Below, piece after piece: positions 52,182 to 60,327 of a stretch of 64,000 nt of DNA. Within the stretch, counting starts at the first letter, position 1; every line of letters starts with the position of its first letter. The position numbers and the translations under genes are program-made. The notes under the pieces were generated by a model. That model was given only the letters and a program-made list of their open reading frames with translations, did no database searches and had not been told where the DNA came from. The stretch covers positions 862,299 to 926,298 of the forward strand of contig NZ_QBFD01000046.1 in the NCBI RefSeq assembly GCF_003335585.1, given 5' to 3'. This DNA is from Sulfitobacter sp. DFL-14 (GTDB lineage: Bacteria > Pseudomonadota > Alphaproteobacteria > Rhodobacterales > Rhodobacteraceae).

Positions 52182-52679
52182 TCAGGAGCGCCAGTGGCGC
52201 TTCCCCGCCTGCCCTGTGGGGCGCAGTCCGACAGCCTCTGCCAGATGGTTCGCGGCAAGGTTTCCCGGCGCAGTCTCGGCGACAAATGCCCGAATGCGCA
52301 AACTGTCCTGCGCCCAGGTCACGAACCTGCGCATGACCTCGCTTGCCGCGCCGCGCTGCCACCATGCCGGAATGAATTCTATGCCCAGTTCGCCCTCTCC
52401 CGGCGGCAAACCACGCGTGCGGATCCCGACGTTTCCAATATAGCCTGCGGGATCATCGCGCGACGAAACTGCGAACTGGAAATTCGCGCGCGGATTCTCC
52501 GCCTGCCAGGCAAGAAACGCATCGAACACCGCCGATGCATGTGCTCTGCCTCTCTCATGCTCCAGATGATGGCTGGAAAACACCGGATCGAGGTGGCACG
52601 CCACAAAGGGTTCGCGGTCGTCTTCGGTGAATTCGCGAATGCAAAACCGCCCGGTCGTGAAGATGTCTCGATCTGCCAT
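52182..52679 (-). CDS. GNAT-family N-acetyltransferase
   Basis: A 165-residue RimJ/RimL-type acetyltransferase: CIREFTEDDREPFVACHLDP, VSSRDDPAGYIGNVGIRTRG, GELGIEFIPAWWQRGAASEV (acetyl-CoA loop QRGAASEV) and NLAANHLAEAVGLRP. Substrate unknown. Site B of the ATTAC-N7-GTAAT set is 61 bases upstream of its start. Confidence 0.88.
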   Translation of the reverse strand: MADRDIFTTGRFCIREFTEDDREPFVACHLDPVFSSHHLEHERGRAHASAVFDAFLAWQAENPRANFQFAVSSRDDPAGYIGNVGIRTRGLPPGEGELGIEFIPAWWQRGAASEVMRRFVTWAQDSLRIRAFVAETAPGNLAANHLAEAVGLRPTGQAGKRHWRS

Positions 52680-52739
52680 GCTGGGTCCGTTGGATATCCA
52701 TCAGTGCCTGAAAGCTAGCGCGCGGCTGCACATCACACA

Positions 52740-52756
52740 ATTACGTCCAAGGTAAT
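52740..52756. promoter_or_regulatory. ATTAC-N7-GTAAT palindrome, site B
   Basis: ATTAC-GTCCAAG-GTAAT differs from site A by a single base within 17. It lies in the divergent gap between the GNAT gene and the broken RibD-like gene. Confidence 0.7.
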
Positions 52757-52832
52757 AGAGTTGAAGCCGCCCGCGGACACATCCTTGGATAATCAACCGG
52801 TCCAACGTTACGCCGCCTCAGGGAGGTCATCA

Positions 52833-53040
52833 ATGACAGGCAAGGTCATCGTCACGCAATACATCTCGCGCGACGGCGTAATAGAGGATCCCGTCGGGAT
52901 GGAGGACAGCGGCCTGGGCGACTGGACCGGTCCGTTCAGCCGGGGCCGGTTGGCGACAGGTTCAGGGAGGACGAGCTGCGCGCCGCCGATGCCTTGATCT
53001 TTGGCACAAAGATCCCGGAGGCGATCTGCGCCAGACGATT
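52833..53040 (+). pseudogene. Broken RibD-like/dihydrofolate-reductase-like gene
   Basis: The ATG at 52833, with GGGAGG 6 bases upstream, opens VIVTQYISRDGVIEDPVGME, clearly the RibD C-terminal family. At about 52946 the frame is lost: the expected continuation (GDRFREDELRAADALIFGTK) is present in another frame, consistent with loss of one C in a GGGCCCGG-like run. The homology then stops before about 53035, where the sequence reaches tRNA-Arg. A family member should be about 180 residues, so over half is missing. It is a decayed fragment, related to the intact paralogues at 40176 and 41186. Confidence 0.75.
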
Positions 53041-53058
53041 GAACCGATTTTTGGGAAA

Positions 53059-53135
53059 TGGCGCACCCATCAGGATTCGAACCTGAGGCCTCTGCCTTCG
53101 GAGGGCAGCGCTCTATCCAGCTGAGCTATGGGTGC
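53059..53135 (-). tRNA. tRNA-Arg (anticodon CCG)
   Basis: On the minus strand the sequence gives a 7-bp acceptor stem (GCACCCA/TGGGTGC), D arm AGCTCAGCTGGATAGAGC, anticodon stem CTGCC/GGCAG around CTCCGAA, and a T arm with GGTTCGAATCC. CCG pairs with the CGG arginine codon. The CCA tail is encoded at 53059-53061. Confidence 0.95.
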
Positions 53136-53469
53136 TTACCGTGTCGCAATGCTGTGGCAATGCTTACGTGAACTTTTCGCGAGTTGAAAGATCAGAAAGA
53201 GGGCCTCGCAAATCCCGTTCCGATAATCCTTTTCTTCTCCTCTTTGTCCCCCGGCCCCTTCACATCTGCCATCCGAGGGCAGTGCTCTGGCCGAAGAGCT
53301 GGTTCACAGATGCTCCTATACATAAGCCATCCGGCCCCCGCAATGCCTCCGGGTATGGTTTTCCGGACTTATGCGACGGGGCCGTCATGCATCAAGATAC
53401 CCGCAATAAGGGAATCTGTTAGCCAGTAGCCTTCAGTACCAAAATTATTTTACAGAAATGGAGATTATC
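53136..53469. other. Intergenic region upstream of the heme peroxidase
   Basis: I see no gene in these 334 bases. Frames are short and lack domains. It should hold the tRNA promoter (minus strand side) and the peroxidase promoter, but no clear -35/-10 pair stands out. Confidence 0.5.
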
Positions 53470-54996
53470 ATGACCAAGCAATATCACGGGCTGTCGCGGC
53501 TCGACCAACTTGCCAAGACCTGCCTTGAGGGGAACGGCCCCAATGCCGTCTTTCCCCGCGTGCTGGACCGGATGCTCAAACGCAACCCGGTGCATATCGA
53601 GAACATCAGCCATGCCGATGTGATCGACGCGCTGACGGACCTTTCCGTGACCATGGGCAAGGACGAACAGACAGATGGCCCGGCAGAGGCCGGGATGACC
53701 TTTCTCGGACAATTCGTGGACCATGACATCACGCTGGATGCCACCAGCGCATTGGGGACGCGCATCGACCCGGCCACCATCACGAATGTGCGCACCCCCA
53801 ACCTGGACCTTGACTGTGTCTATGGCGCGGGGCCCGAAGCCTCGCCGCATCTCTATGGCAATGGGGCAGCCGAACAATTCCTCATGTTCGGCCGCGAGGA
53901 AAACCACCTCGACCTGGCGCGCACCTGTGCTGGCAAGGCGCTGATCGGCGATCCGCGCAACGACGAGAATGTGATCGTGGCACAGATCCAGAGCATTTTC
54001 ATCCGTCTGCACAACATCCTGATGACCTACCGCAAGGAGGAAGGCGACAAGGCCAAGGACATCAAGGCCTGCGCCATGGCGGGCATGGAGCCGGAGGTCT
54101 GGAAAGACCATGTTGTCCCCTCGCTGGAAGACTTCGAACAGGTCCGCCGCTTTATCCGGCTGCATTATCAGTACATTGTCTGGAACGAACTGCTGCCTTC
54201 CTTTGTCGATCAGGCCTGCCTGAAAGCAGCCTGGCAGGGCGATCTGCTGCCGCCGATGGCGCCGGTCATGCCGGTGGAATTCACCGGTGCGGCCTACCGC
54301 TTTGGCCATGCGACAACGCAGTTCCAGTACAAGCTGCGCAAGGGGGACGCCCCGATGGGCCTGTTCTCGACCCTGGGGTTCGGCCCGCGGCCAGAAAGCG
54401 CCAACATGGAATATGACGTCATGTTCCACATGAAGGGCGGCACGGCCCATCAGCACGCGCGCCCGGTCGGCACCGGGCTGGGGCTGCCGCTGCTCAACCT
54501 GCCCTTCGTGCATGATCCCATCCACCTGAAGGACATTGACCATACGCTGACGCTGGACCAGTCCCGCAACCTGGCGCTGCGCAACATGATCCGCGACCGC
54601 TATACCTATGAGCTGGCCAGCGGCCAGATGGCAGCGGATCATTTCAAGGTGAGCAAGCGGCCCCCGGTGCCCGCCCCCCTCAAGGACAAGGGCTTCAGGA
54701 AAACACCGCTGTGGTTCTACTGCCTGCAGGAAGCCGAGGACTTTGGCGCAGGCAAGCTGACCGGCGTCGGCGGCAACCTGGTTGCCGGGGTCTTCGCCAA
54801 CCTGCTCAAGCGGGACAAGGCGAGCTTCTATCACATGCCACATTTCAAACCCTGGCACGGGTTCGGTGGCAACCACAGCGTGCTGGCAGGCATCATCGCC
54901 TTTGTCGAAAAGCATTATGGCGACGTGGAATATGCCAAGCACCTGCGCTGCGGTCCGACCGAAGCGGCATGGAAGGCCAATACGCCGGCCGATTGA
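53470..54996 (+). CDS. Animal-type heme peroxidase family protein
   Basis: A 508-residue protein of the peroxidase-cyclooxygenase superfamily. TFLGQFVDHDITLD carries the distal histidine and the aspartate next to it; FIRLHNILMTY and RLHYQYIVWNELLP are the family helices, and the region around YRFGHATTQFQ should hold the proximal histidine. GGAG lies 7 bases before the ATG. There is no signal peptide, so it may be cytoplasmic or exported by another route. It stands alone between the tRNA and a strong terminator. The reaction (halide or organic peroxidation) is not clear. Confidence 0.85.
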   Translation: MTKQYHGLSRLDQLAKTCLEGNGPNAVFPRVLDRMLKRNPVHIENISHADVIDALTDLSVTMGKDEQTDGPAEAGMTFLGQFVDHDITLDATSALGTRIDPATITNVRTPNLDLDCVYGAGPEASPHLYGNGAAEQFLMFGREENHLDLARTCAGKALIGDPRNDENVIVAQIQSIFIRLHNILMTYRKEEGDKAKDIKACAMAGMEPEVWKDHVVPSLEDFEQVRRFIRLHYQYIVWNELLPSFVDQACLKAAWQGDLLPPMAPVMPVEFTGAAYRFGHATTQFQYKLRKGDAPMGLFSTLGFGPRPESANMEYDVMFHMKGGTAHQHARPVGTGLGLPLLNLPFVHDPIHLKDIDHTLTLDQSRNLALRNMIRDRYTYELASGQMAADHFKVSKRPPVPAPLKDKGFRKTPLWFYCLQEAEDFGAGKLTGVGGNLVAGVFANLLKRDKASFYHMPHFKPWHGFGGNHSVLAGIIAFVEKHYGDVEYAKHLRCGPTEAAWKANTPAD

Positions 54997-55011
54997 TCCG
55001 GCAAGATCCGG

Positions 55012-55033
55012 TCTCGGGGGTCAGCCCCCGAGA
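55012..55033. terminator. Bidirectional terminator between the peroxidase and sufS genes
   Basis: TCTCGGGGG (55012-55020) pairs with CCCCCGAGA (55025-55033) around TCAG. It begins 15 bases past the peroxidase stop and touches the sufS stop at 55034, so it closes both convergent units. Confidence 0.75.
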
Positions 55034-56257
55034 TCAGGCAAACAGATCATGGACCAGTTCAAGCGCCTCGACCAGCACATCAACTTCCTGCGTGGTGTTA
55101 TAGAGCCCGAATGAGGCCCGGCAGGTCGCGGTCAGACCCAGGTGATCCATCAACGGCCCCGCGCAATGGTGCCCTGCCCGAACCGCGACACCCTTTTTGT
55201 CCAGAATGGTCGATATGTCATGGGCATGGGCCGCCCCATCCAGCGAAAAGCTGAAGATCGCGGCCTTGTCCGGCGTTGTGCCCTGCAGTTGCAACCAGTT
55301 CAGCCCGGACAGTTTTGAAACCGCATAGTCGCGAAGGTGATCTTCATGGGCGGCAATATTCTCCATGCCAAGCGCCATCATGTAATCCAGCGCGGCGCCC
55401 AGGCCGATGGTCTGCACGATGCCGGGCGTCCCCGCCTCGAACTTCATCGGCGGATCGGCGTAGGTCACGTTTTCCTTGCTGACTTCGCGGATCATGTCAC
55501 CACCCCCGATGAATGGGCGCATCTCGGCCATCCGCTCCTTGCGGATGTAGATCGCGCCGGACCCGGAGGGACCATAAAGCTTGTGGCCCGTGATGGCGTA
55601 GAAATCGCAGCCCAGATCGCGGACATCGACCGGCATATGCACCGCCCCCTGCGAGCCATCGACCAGCACCGGCACGCCCTTGGCATGGGCCGCCGCCGTG
55701 ATCGCCTTGACGTCCACCTTGGTGCCCAGCACGTTGGACAGCTGCGTGATCGCCACCAGTTTCGTCCGCGGGCCGATGGCATCAATCACCGCCTGCGGGT
55801 CCAGCGCGCCGGTGCTGTCTGTATCCACCCATTTCAGCACCACACCCTGTCGTTCGCGCAGGAAATGCCAGGGCACGATATTGGCATGGTGCTCCATCAC
55901 GCTCAGCACGATCTCGTCGCCTGCTTCCATGCGCGGCATCGCCCAGCCATAGGCAACCAGATTGATCCCCTCGGTGGTGCCGGAGTTCAGCACGATCTCA
56001 TCCTCGGACCCGGCATTCAGGAACCGCGCCACAGTGCCACGCACCGCCTCGTATTTGTCTGTCGCGAGGTTGGACAGATAATGCAGACCCCTGTGAACAT
56101 TGGCATATTCCATCGAATAGGCATTCGTGACCGTGTCGATCACCACCTGCGGCTTTTGCGCCGATGCGCCGTTGTCCAGATAGACCAGCGGCTTACCGTT
56201 CACCTCGCGCGCGAGGATCGGAAAATCCCGGCGGACCGCGTTTACATCATACATCAC
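55034..56257 (-). CDS. sufS: Cysteine desulfurase SufS
   Basis: A 407-residue type II cysteine desulfurase supplying sulfur to SufBCD. The PLP lysine lies in YAITGHKLYGPSGSG and the catalytic cysteine in VRAGHHCAGPLM. The N terminus VRRDFPILAREVNGKPLVYL is typical. It is the last gene of the suf operon, overlapping the YIP1-like gene by 4 bases. sufA and sufT, frequent neighbours, are not found here. Confidence 0.94.
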   Translation of the reverse strand: MMYDVNAVRRDFPILAREVNGKPLVYLDNGASAQKPQVVIDTVTNAYSMEYANVHRGLHYLSNLATDKYEAVRGTVARFLNAGSEDEIVLNSGTTEGINLVAYGWAMPRMEAGDEIVLSVMEHHANIVPWHFLRERQGVVLKWVDTDSTGALDPQAVIDAIGPRTKLVAITQLSNVLGTKVDVKAITAAAHAKGVPVLVDGSQGAVHMPVDVRDLGCDFYAITGHKLYGPSGSGAIYIRKERMAEMRPFIGGGDMIREVSKENVTYADPPMKFEAGTPGIVQTIGLGAALDYMMALGMENIAAHEDHLRDYAVSKLSGLNWLQLQGTTPDKAAIFSFSLDGAAHAHDISTILDKKGVAVRAGHHCAGPLMDHLGLTATCRASFGLYNTTQEVDVLVEALELVHDLFA

Positions 56258-56832
56258 GTGACTCCCTGGGCGCCCAGCCCGATTAACGTCAACAGGATCC
56301 CAAGGCCGATTATCAGCCCGACAGCCGCCGCGACCAGCACCGCAAATGCCTGCCAGATGGAGGCAAGATTCAGGGCGGCGGCCACGAAATTCAGAAATAT
56401 CCAGAACCCCCAGACCGCAACGGCCAGTGACAGCAACAGCGCCAGCGCCGGCAGGAGAAAGGACATCACGATGATCACAACTTGTGCCAGCGCGCGCAGG
56501 GCCTGGAACCAGATCACCAGCGCCAGCACATCGTCCAGCGATCCCGACCCACCCAGGGCCAGCCCGGCCCAGTACATGCCATGCACATAGATCACCATCA
56601 TCCCGGCGATGATCACAAACAGCGCAAGGGGCCGTTCAACATAGCCCGGCAAGGGGAATTCGGTATCGGAGGTCTGGAATAACACGAAAAGCAAGGCGGC
56701 ATTGCCGACAGCAACCAGCGCCAGCGCCGTCCAGAGCACATCGCGCTTCAGCCGCAGCGCCATGATCTGACCTGCCGCGTCACGCGGGGCGCGCAGGGTG
56801 GTCTGCACCAGCTCTACCAATGCCGGGTTCAT
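56254..56832 (-). CDS. YIP1-like membrane protein
   Basis: A 192-residue membrane protein with about five hydrophobic helices (WTALALVAVGNAALLFVLF, ALFVIIAGMMVIYVHGMYW and others), of the bacterial Yip1 type. ATG 56832 overlaps the previous gene by 4 bases; the longer upstream frame lies inside that gene. Its presence inside suf operons is conserved in the group, but its role is unknown. Confidence 0.8.
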   Translation of the reverse strand: MNPALVELVQTTLRAPRDAAGQIMALRLKRDVLWTALALVAVGNAALLFVLFQTSDTEFPLPGYVERPLALFVIIAGMMVIYVHGMYWAGLALGGSGSLDDVLALVIWFQALRALAQVVIIVMSFLLPALALLLSLAVAVWGFWIFLNFVAAALNLASIWQAFAVLVAAAVGLIIGLGILLTLIGLGAQGVT

Positions 56833-57317
56833 CCCGCCTGCTCCGCCATGGCGGCGCGGTATCCGGCGGCCCAGAACCATCCAAAGATGCCCAGCCAGAC
56901 CAGCCCCACCAGGTTCATCTCGATCCCCGGGCCGACAAAACCTGCCGTCAGCCCCCAAAGCAACATCACCGGTGCCGCCGACAGAAGTGCCCAGAACAGC
57001 GCGATCCGCGCGCCATAGCCCCCCGGCCCGCGCCCGAAGGCACGCCCGGCCAGCTGGCTCAGCGCGGCAACGGCGTAAAGGATCAGCGGCGCGATGAACA
57101 GCCACGCCAGCAGCGTGCCGCCCATCAGCATGCCCAGATCCTCACCGGTGACATAGGCCTGCCGCGCCAGACGCGGGGTCTGTGCCACAAAGACCAGCAG
57201 GCAGCCGATCATCAGATAGAGCAGCGCCCGGTCCTCGCGCGCGCCCTGCCCCAGCAGCCGGCGCACCACACGCCCCGGCCCCCGGTAGGTGGCCACGATA
57301 TCGCGTGTCGCCGCCAT
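56829..57317 (-). CDS. Second YIP1-like membrane protein
   Basis: A 162-residue membrane protein with four or five hydrophobic helices and a basic N terminus (MAATRDIVATYRGPGRVVRR). It overlaps sufD by one base and the next membrane-protein gene by 4, so both travel with the suf genes. Possibly a heteromeric partner of the following protein. Confidence 0.8.
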   Translation of the reverse strand: MAATRDIVATYRGPGRVVRRLLGQGAREDRALLYLMIGCLLVFVAQTPRLARQAYVTGEDLGMLMGGTLLAWLFIAPLILYAVAALSQLAGRAFGRGPGGYGARIALFWALLSAAPVMLLWGLTAGFVGPGIEMNLVGLVWLGIFGWFWAAGYRAAMAEQAG

Positions 57318-58597
57318 CAGCCGCGACGACGGCCCAGCCAGGCGGCCATGCGGGTGTTGATCTCGTCCCGCAGGGTCTCCGCTTCGATTTCCTCCACCGC
57401 TTCGGCCAGGAAGGACAGGGTCAGCATATCCGTGGCCTCGGCCAGCGGCACGCCGCGCGAACGCAGATAGAACAGCGCATCCTCATCAATCGCACCCGAG
57501 GTGGACCCATGCGAACAGGCCACGTCATCGGCATAGATTTCAAGCTCCGGCTTGGCCAGGAACTGGCTGTCCTCGTCCAGCAGCAGCGACTGGCTGATCT
57601 GGTAACCGTCGGTCTTCTGCGCGCCTGCCTTGACCAGAATCTTGCCCTGGAACACGCCCGTGGCACCGTTGCGCAGCACCTTCTTGAACACCTGGCGGCT
57701 TTCACAATTCACCGCGTCATGGGTGACAAAGACCGTGTCGTCATGGTGAAACGCCCCGTCGCCCACACAGGCCCCGGCCACATGCGCCGAGGCGTCATCG
57801 CCGGTCAGTTCGATCACGCAGTCATTGCGCGTCATGACGCCGTTGACGGTCAGCGTGAAGCTCTTGAAGGTCGATTCCGCACCCAGCCGGGCAAAGACAT
57901 GCGTGGCCGCGCGCCGTTCATGGTCGCGGCCCTGCGCGCGCACATGATGAAAGGACGCGCCGTCGCCCACTTCGACTTCCATCACCTTGTTGAACCGCGC
58001 CGCCGCCGGTCCGTTTTCGAGCACCGTCAGTTCGGCCCCGGCGTCCAGCTTGATGAGGTGATGCAAGATCACATCGGAAGTGGTTGATTCATGGCGATAA
58101 ACGATGCTGATCGGCTTGCTTGCCGCACCGGTCACATGGATCAGCATGCCATCGGTCGCAAAGGCCGTGTTCAGCGCCGCAAGGGGCCGGGCCACGGGCG
58201 TCTGCCCGTTGGTTTCCAGCGTCCCGTAAAGATCACGCGCCCAGTGCAGATCGCTGTTCGCCTCTGCCAGCCGCTCGATCCGCACGCCTTCAAGGCTCAG
58301 ATCATCGGAGGCTTCGGCATCAAAGACACCGTCGACAAAGACGATCTTCACCCGGTCGATGCCGTCAAACAGCGGCGCCTCGTCATTCTCAAAGACCGCC
58401 GCCGGTTCCGGCGTGACCTGGGTCAGCGTATCGGGGCGGGTATACTTCCAGTATTCATCCCGGCGATCCGGCAGCCCCATGGCCCGCAGGCGATTCACCG
58501 CATCTTCGCGCGCAGGCACCGACCAGCCCCTGCCCGGTATGCTCAGGGCCGCAATCCGCGCGTCCGTCAGGTTGGTTTTTTCCGCAGTCCGGGCCAT
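57317..58597 (-). CDS. sufD: Fe-S cluster assembly protein SufD
   Basis: A 426-residue SufD with the parallel beta-helix core. Marks are WKYTRPDTL near the start, VHADDVACSHGSTSGAIDED-type sequence (here DDVACSHGSTSGAIDEDALF) and FYLRSRGVPLAEATDML. The conserved histidine lies in ACSHGS. It forms the SufBC2D scaffold with SufB and SufC. It overlaps sufC by one base. Confidence 0.94.
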   Translation of the reverse strand: MARTAEKTNLTDARIAALSIPGRGWSVPAREDAVNRLRAMGLPDRRDEYWKYTRPDTLTQVTPEPAAVFENDEAPLFDGIDRVKIVFVDGVFDAEASDDLSLEGVRIERLAEANSDLHWARDLYGTLETNGQTPVARPLAALNTAFATDGMLIHVTGAASKPISIVYRHESTTSDVILHHLIKLDAGAELTVLENGPAAARFNKVMEVEVGDGASFHHVRAQGRDHERRAATHVFARLGAESTFKSFTLTVNGVMTRNDCVIELTGDDASAHVAGACVGDGAFHHDDTVFVTHDAVNCESRQVFKKVLRNGATGVFQGKILVKAGAQKTDGYQISQSLLLDEDSQFLAKPELEIYADDVACSHGSTSGAIDEDALFYLRSRGVPLAEATDMLTLSFLAEAVEEIEAETLRDEINTRMAAWLGRRRG

Positions 58598-59352
58598 TAC
58601 GCCACCTCGGCGAGGATATCGGCATAGCCATTGTTCTCGACCTCAAGCGCCAGCTCAGGGCCCCCGCTCTTGACGATGCGGCCATCGGCCATGATGTGCA
58701 CGACATCCGGTTTGATGTGATCCAGCAGGCGCTGGTAGTGGGTGATGACAAGAAAGCCACGCCCTTCGGAGCGCAGTGCGTTCACGCCTTCGGCCACCAG
58801 TTTCATCGCATCCACGTCCAGACCTGAATCGGTCTCGTCCATGATGCACATCTTCGGCTCAAGCATGGCCATCTGCAGGATTTCATTGCGCTTTTTCTCA
58901 CCGCCGGAGAAGCCCATATTGACGGGTCGCTTCAGCATCTCCGCGTCGATCTTGAGGTCCTTGGCCTTGGCGCGCACCACTTTCAGGAAGTCGGCAGCCG
59001 ACATTTCCTCTTCGCCCCGCGCCTTGCGCTGCGCATTCACAGCCGTGCGCAGAAAGGTCATGTTGCCCACACCGGGAATCTCGACCGGATATTGGAAGGC
59101 CAGGAACAGACCCGCCGCCGCGCGCTCTTCGGGCTCCATGTCCAGCAGGTCCGCGCCCAGCAGCGTGGCTGATCCTTCGGTGACTTCATAGCCGTCCTTG
59201 CCGGACAACACATAGGACAATGTCGATTTGCCCGAGCCGTTCGGCCCCATGATCGCATGGACCTTGCCGGCCTCGACCTCCAGATCAACGCCTTTGAGGA
59301 TCTGCTTGTCCTCTTCTTCCAGTTTCACGTGCAGGTTCTTGATGCTCAGCAT
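58597..59352 (-). CDS. sufC: Fe-S assembly ATPase SufC
   Basis: A 251-residue ABC-type ATPase. Walker A is GPNGSGKST, signature GFSGGEKKRNEI, Walker B MCIMDETDSGLD, followed by VITHYQRLL. These are exact SufC features. It drives the SufB-SufD scaffold. It overlaps sufD by one base and is separated from the FkbM gene by 54 bases. Confidence 0.96.
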   Translation of the reverse strand: MLSIKNLHVKLEEEDKQILKGVDLEVEAGKVHAIMGPNGSGKSTLSYVLSGKDGYEVTEGSATLLGADLLDMEPEERAAAGLFLAFQYPVEIPGVGNMTFLRTAVNAQRKARGEEEMSAADFLKVVRAKAKDLKIDAEMLKRPVNMGFSGGEKKRNEILQMAMLEPKMCIMDETDSGLDVDAMKLVAEGVNALRSEGRGFLVITHYQRLLDHIKPDVVHIMADGRIVKSGGPELALEVENNGYADILAEVA

Positions 59353-59406
59353 GTCGTCGTCTCCTTCTTGGCCATCACGGCCCTTATCCGTTTGAAAATC
59401 AGCATC

Positions 59407-60327
59407 TTATGCCGGTTCTCTCATCCATTTCGGTAGCTTGTTGAAAAAATCTTTCGGCACATCCGGTGCAAGGACGCCCCGTGTGGCAAGGTGGTCCAGG
59501 CAGGCGATCACCAGATCATAAGACCCGAACACCCCCGCCGCCGCGATCGCCAGTTGCGCGACCTGTGCATCGGGCCATTCATCCATGTCGCGCGGGTCGC
59601 GGATATAGACGGCATCCCCATCCAGCATCTGGTTGCGGAAATGTTCCGTCTTCATCGCGCCGCGCATGGAGTTGCTCAGCGGGATCGACTTGATCGACGC
59701 CATCTTGTGCAGGACAAACCCCTGATCGCGCAGCTCCAGATCAACCTCGGCCCACATCGGCTCATTCGCGTACATCTGGGCAAAGCGGACCTCGGAGATC
59801 ACCGCAACCGCCTCGCTCAGCGTGTCACGGCCATGTTCAAGCACGTCCAGCTCGCTGCCCTGGATGTCCATCTTCAGCACATCCGGACGCGGCAGTTCAT
59901 CGCGCGGAATGTCATCCAGTGCAATCAGGTCAATCTCCACACCCGCGCCCTGATTTGCAAACCAGCCGGGTCGGCCCAGATAGGTGACCGAGCGTTCGTC
60001 CATCTTTAACAACGACCCCAGACCGGTTAATTTATGGGGATAAAACACACCCCTCCCGGTCTTGCCCAGGGCACGCTGGACGAAATGTGTGTTGGGTCCG
60101 GCCTGTGCCTGCAAGGCGGCAAAGGCCTCCGGCTCCGGCTCGAATCCCCAGACCTCGCAGCCGCCGATGTCCAGCAGCTCCTTGTAGTCCGGCACATTGA
60201 TCGGGTTGGCCCCCACATCCGCGATCCGCAGCATACGGTCCACCCCCGTCACGGAACGCAGGTACGCGATCCATCCGCCCAGCTGCCGCAGGGCCGATTT
60301 GGGCATATCAGACGCCCCGGTTGTCAT
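59407..60327 (-). CDS. FkbM-family methyltransferase within the suf operon
   Basis: A 306-residue protein whose SAM-binding core reads RIADVGANPINVPDYKELLD, VWGFEPEPEAFAAL and VLKMDIQGSELDVLEHG, the FkbM pattern. ATG 60327 overlaps the sufB stop by one base (TGATG), so it is translationally coupled to sufB. The substrate is unknown; FkbM enzymes usually methylate a hydroxyl of a sugar or small molecule, which has no clear link to Fe-S assembly. Confidence 0.85.
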   Translation of the reverse strand: MTTGASDMPKSALRQLGGWIAYLRSVTGVDRMLRIADVGANPINVPDYKELLDIGGCEVWGFEPEPEAFAALQAQAGPNTHFVQRALGKTGRGVFYPHKLTGLGSLLKMDERSVTYLGRPGWFANQGAGVEIDLIALDDIPRDELPRPDVLKMDIQGSELDVLEHGRDTLSEAVAVISEVRFAQMYANEPMWAEVDLELRDQGFVLHKMASIKSIPLSNSMRGAMKTEHFRNQMLDGDAVYIRDPRDMDEWPDAQVAQLAIAAAGVFGSYDLVIACLDHLATRGVLAPDVPKDFFNKLPKWMREPA

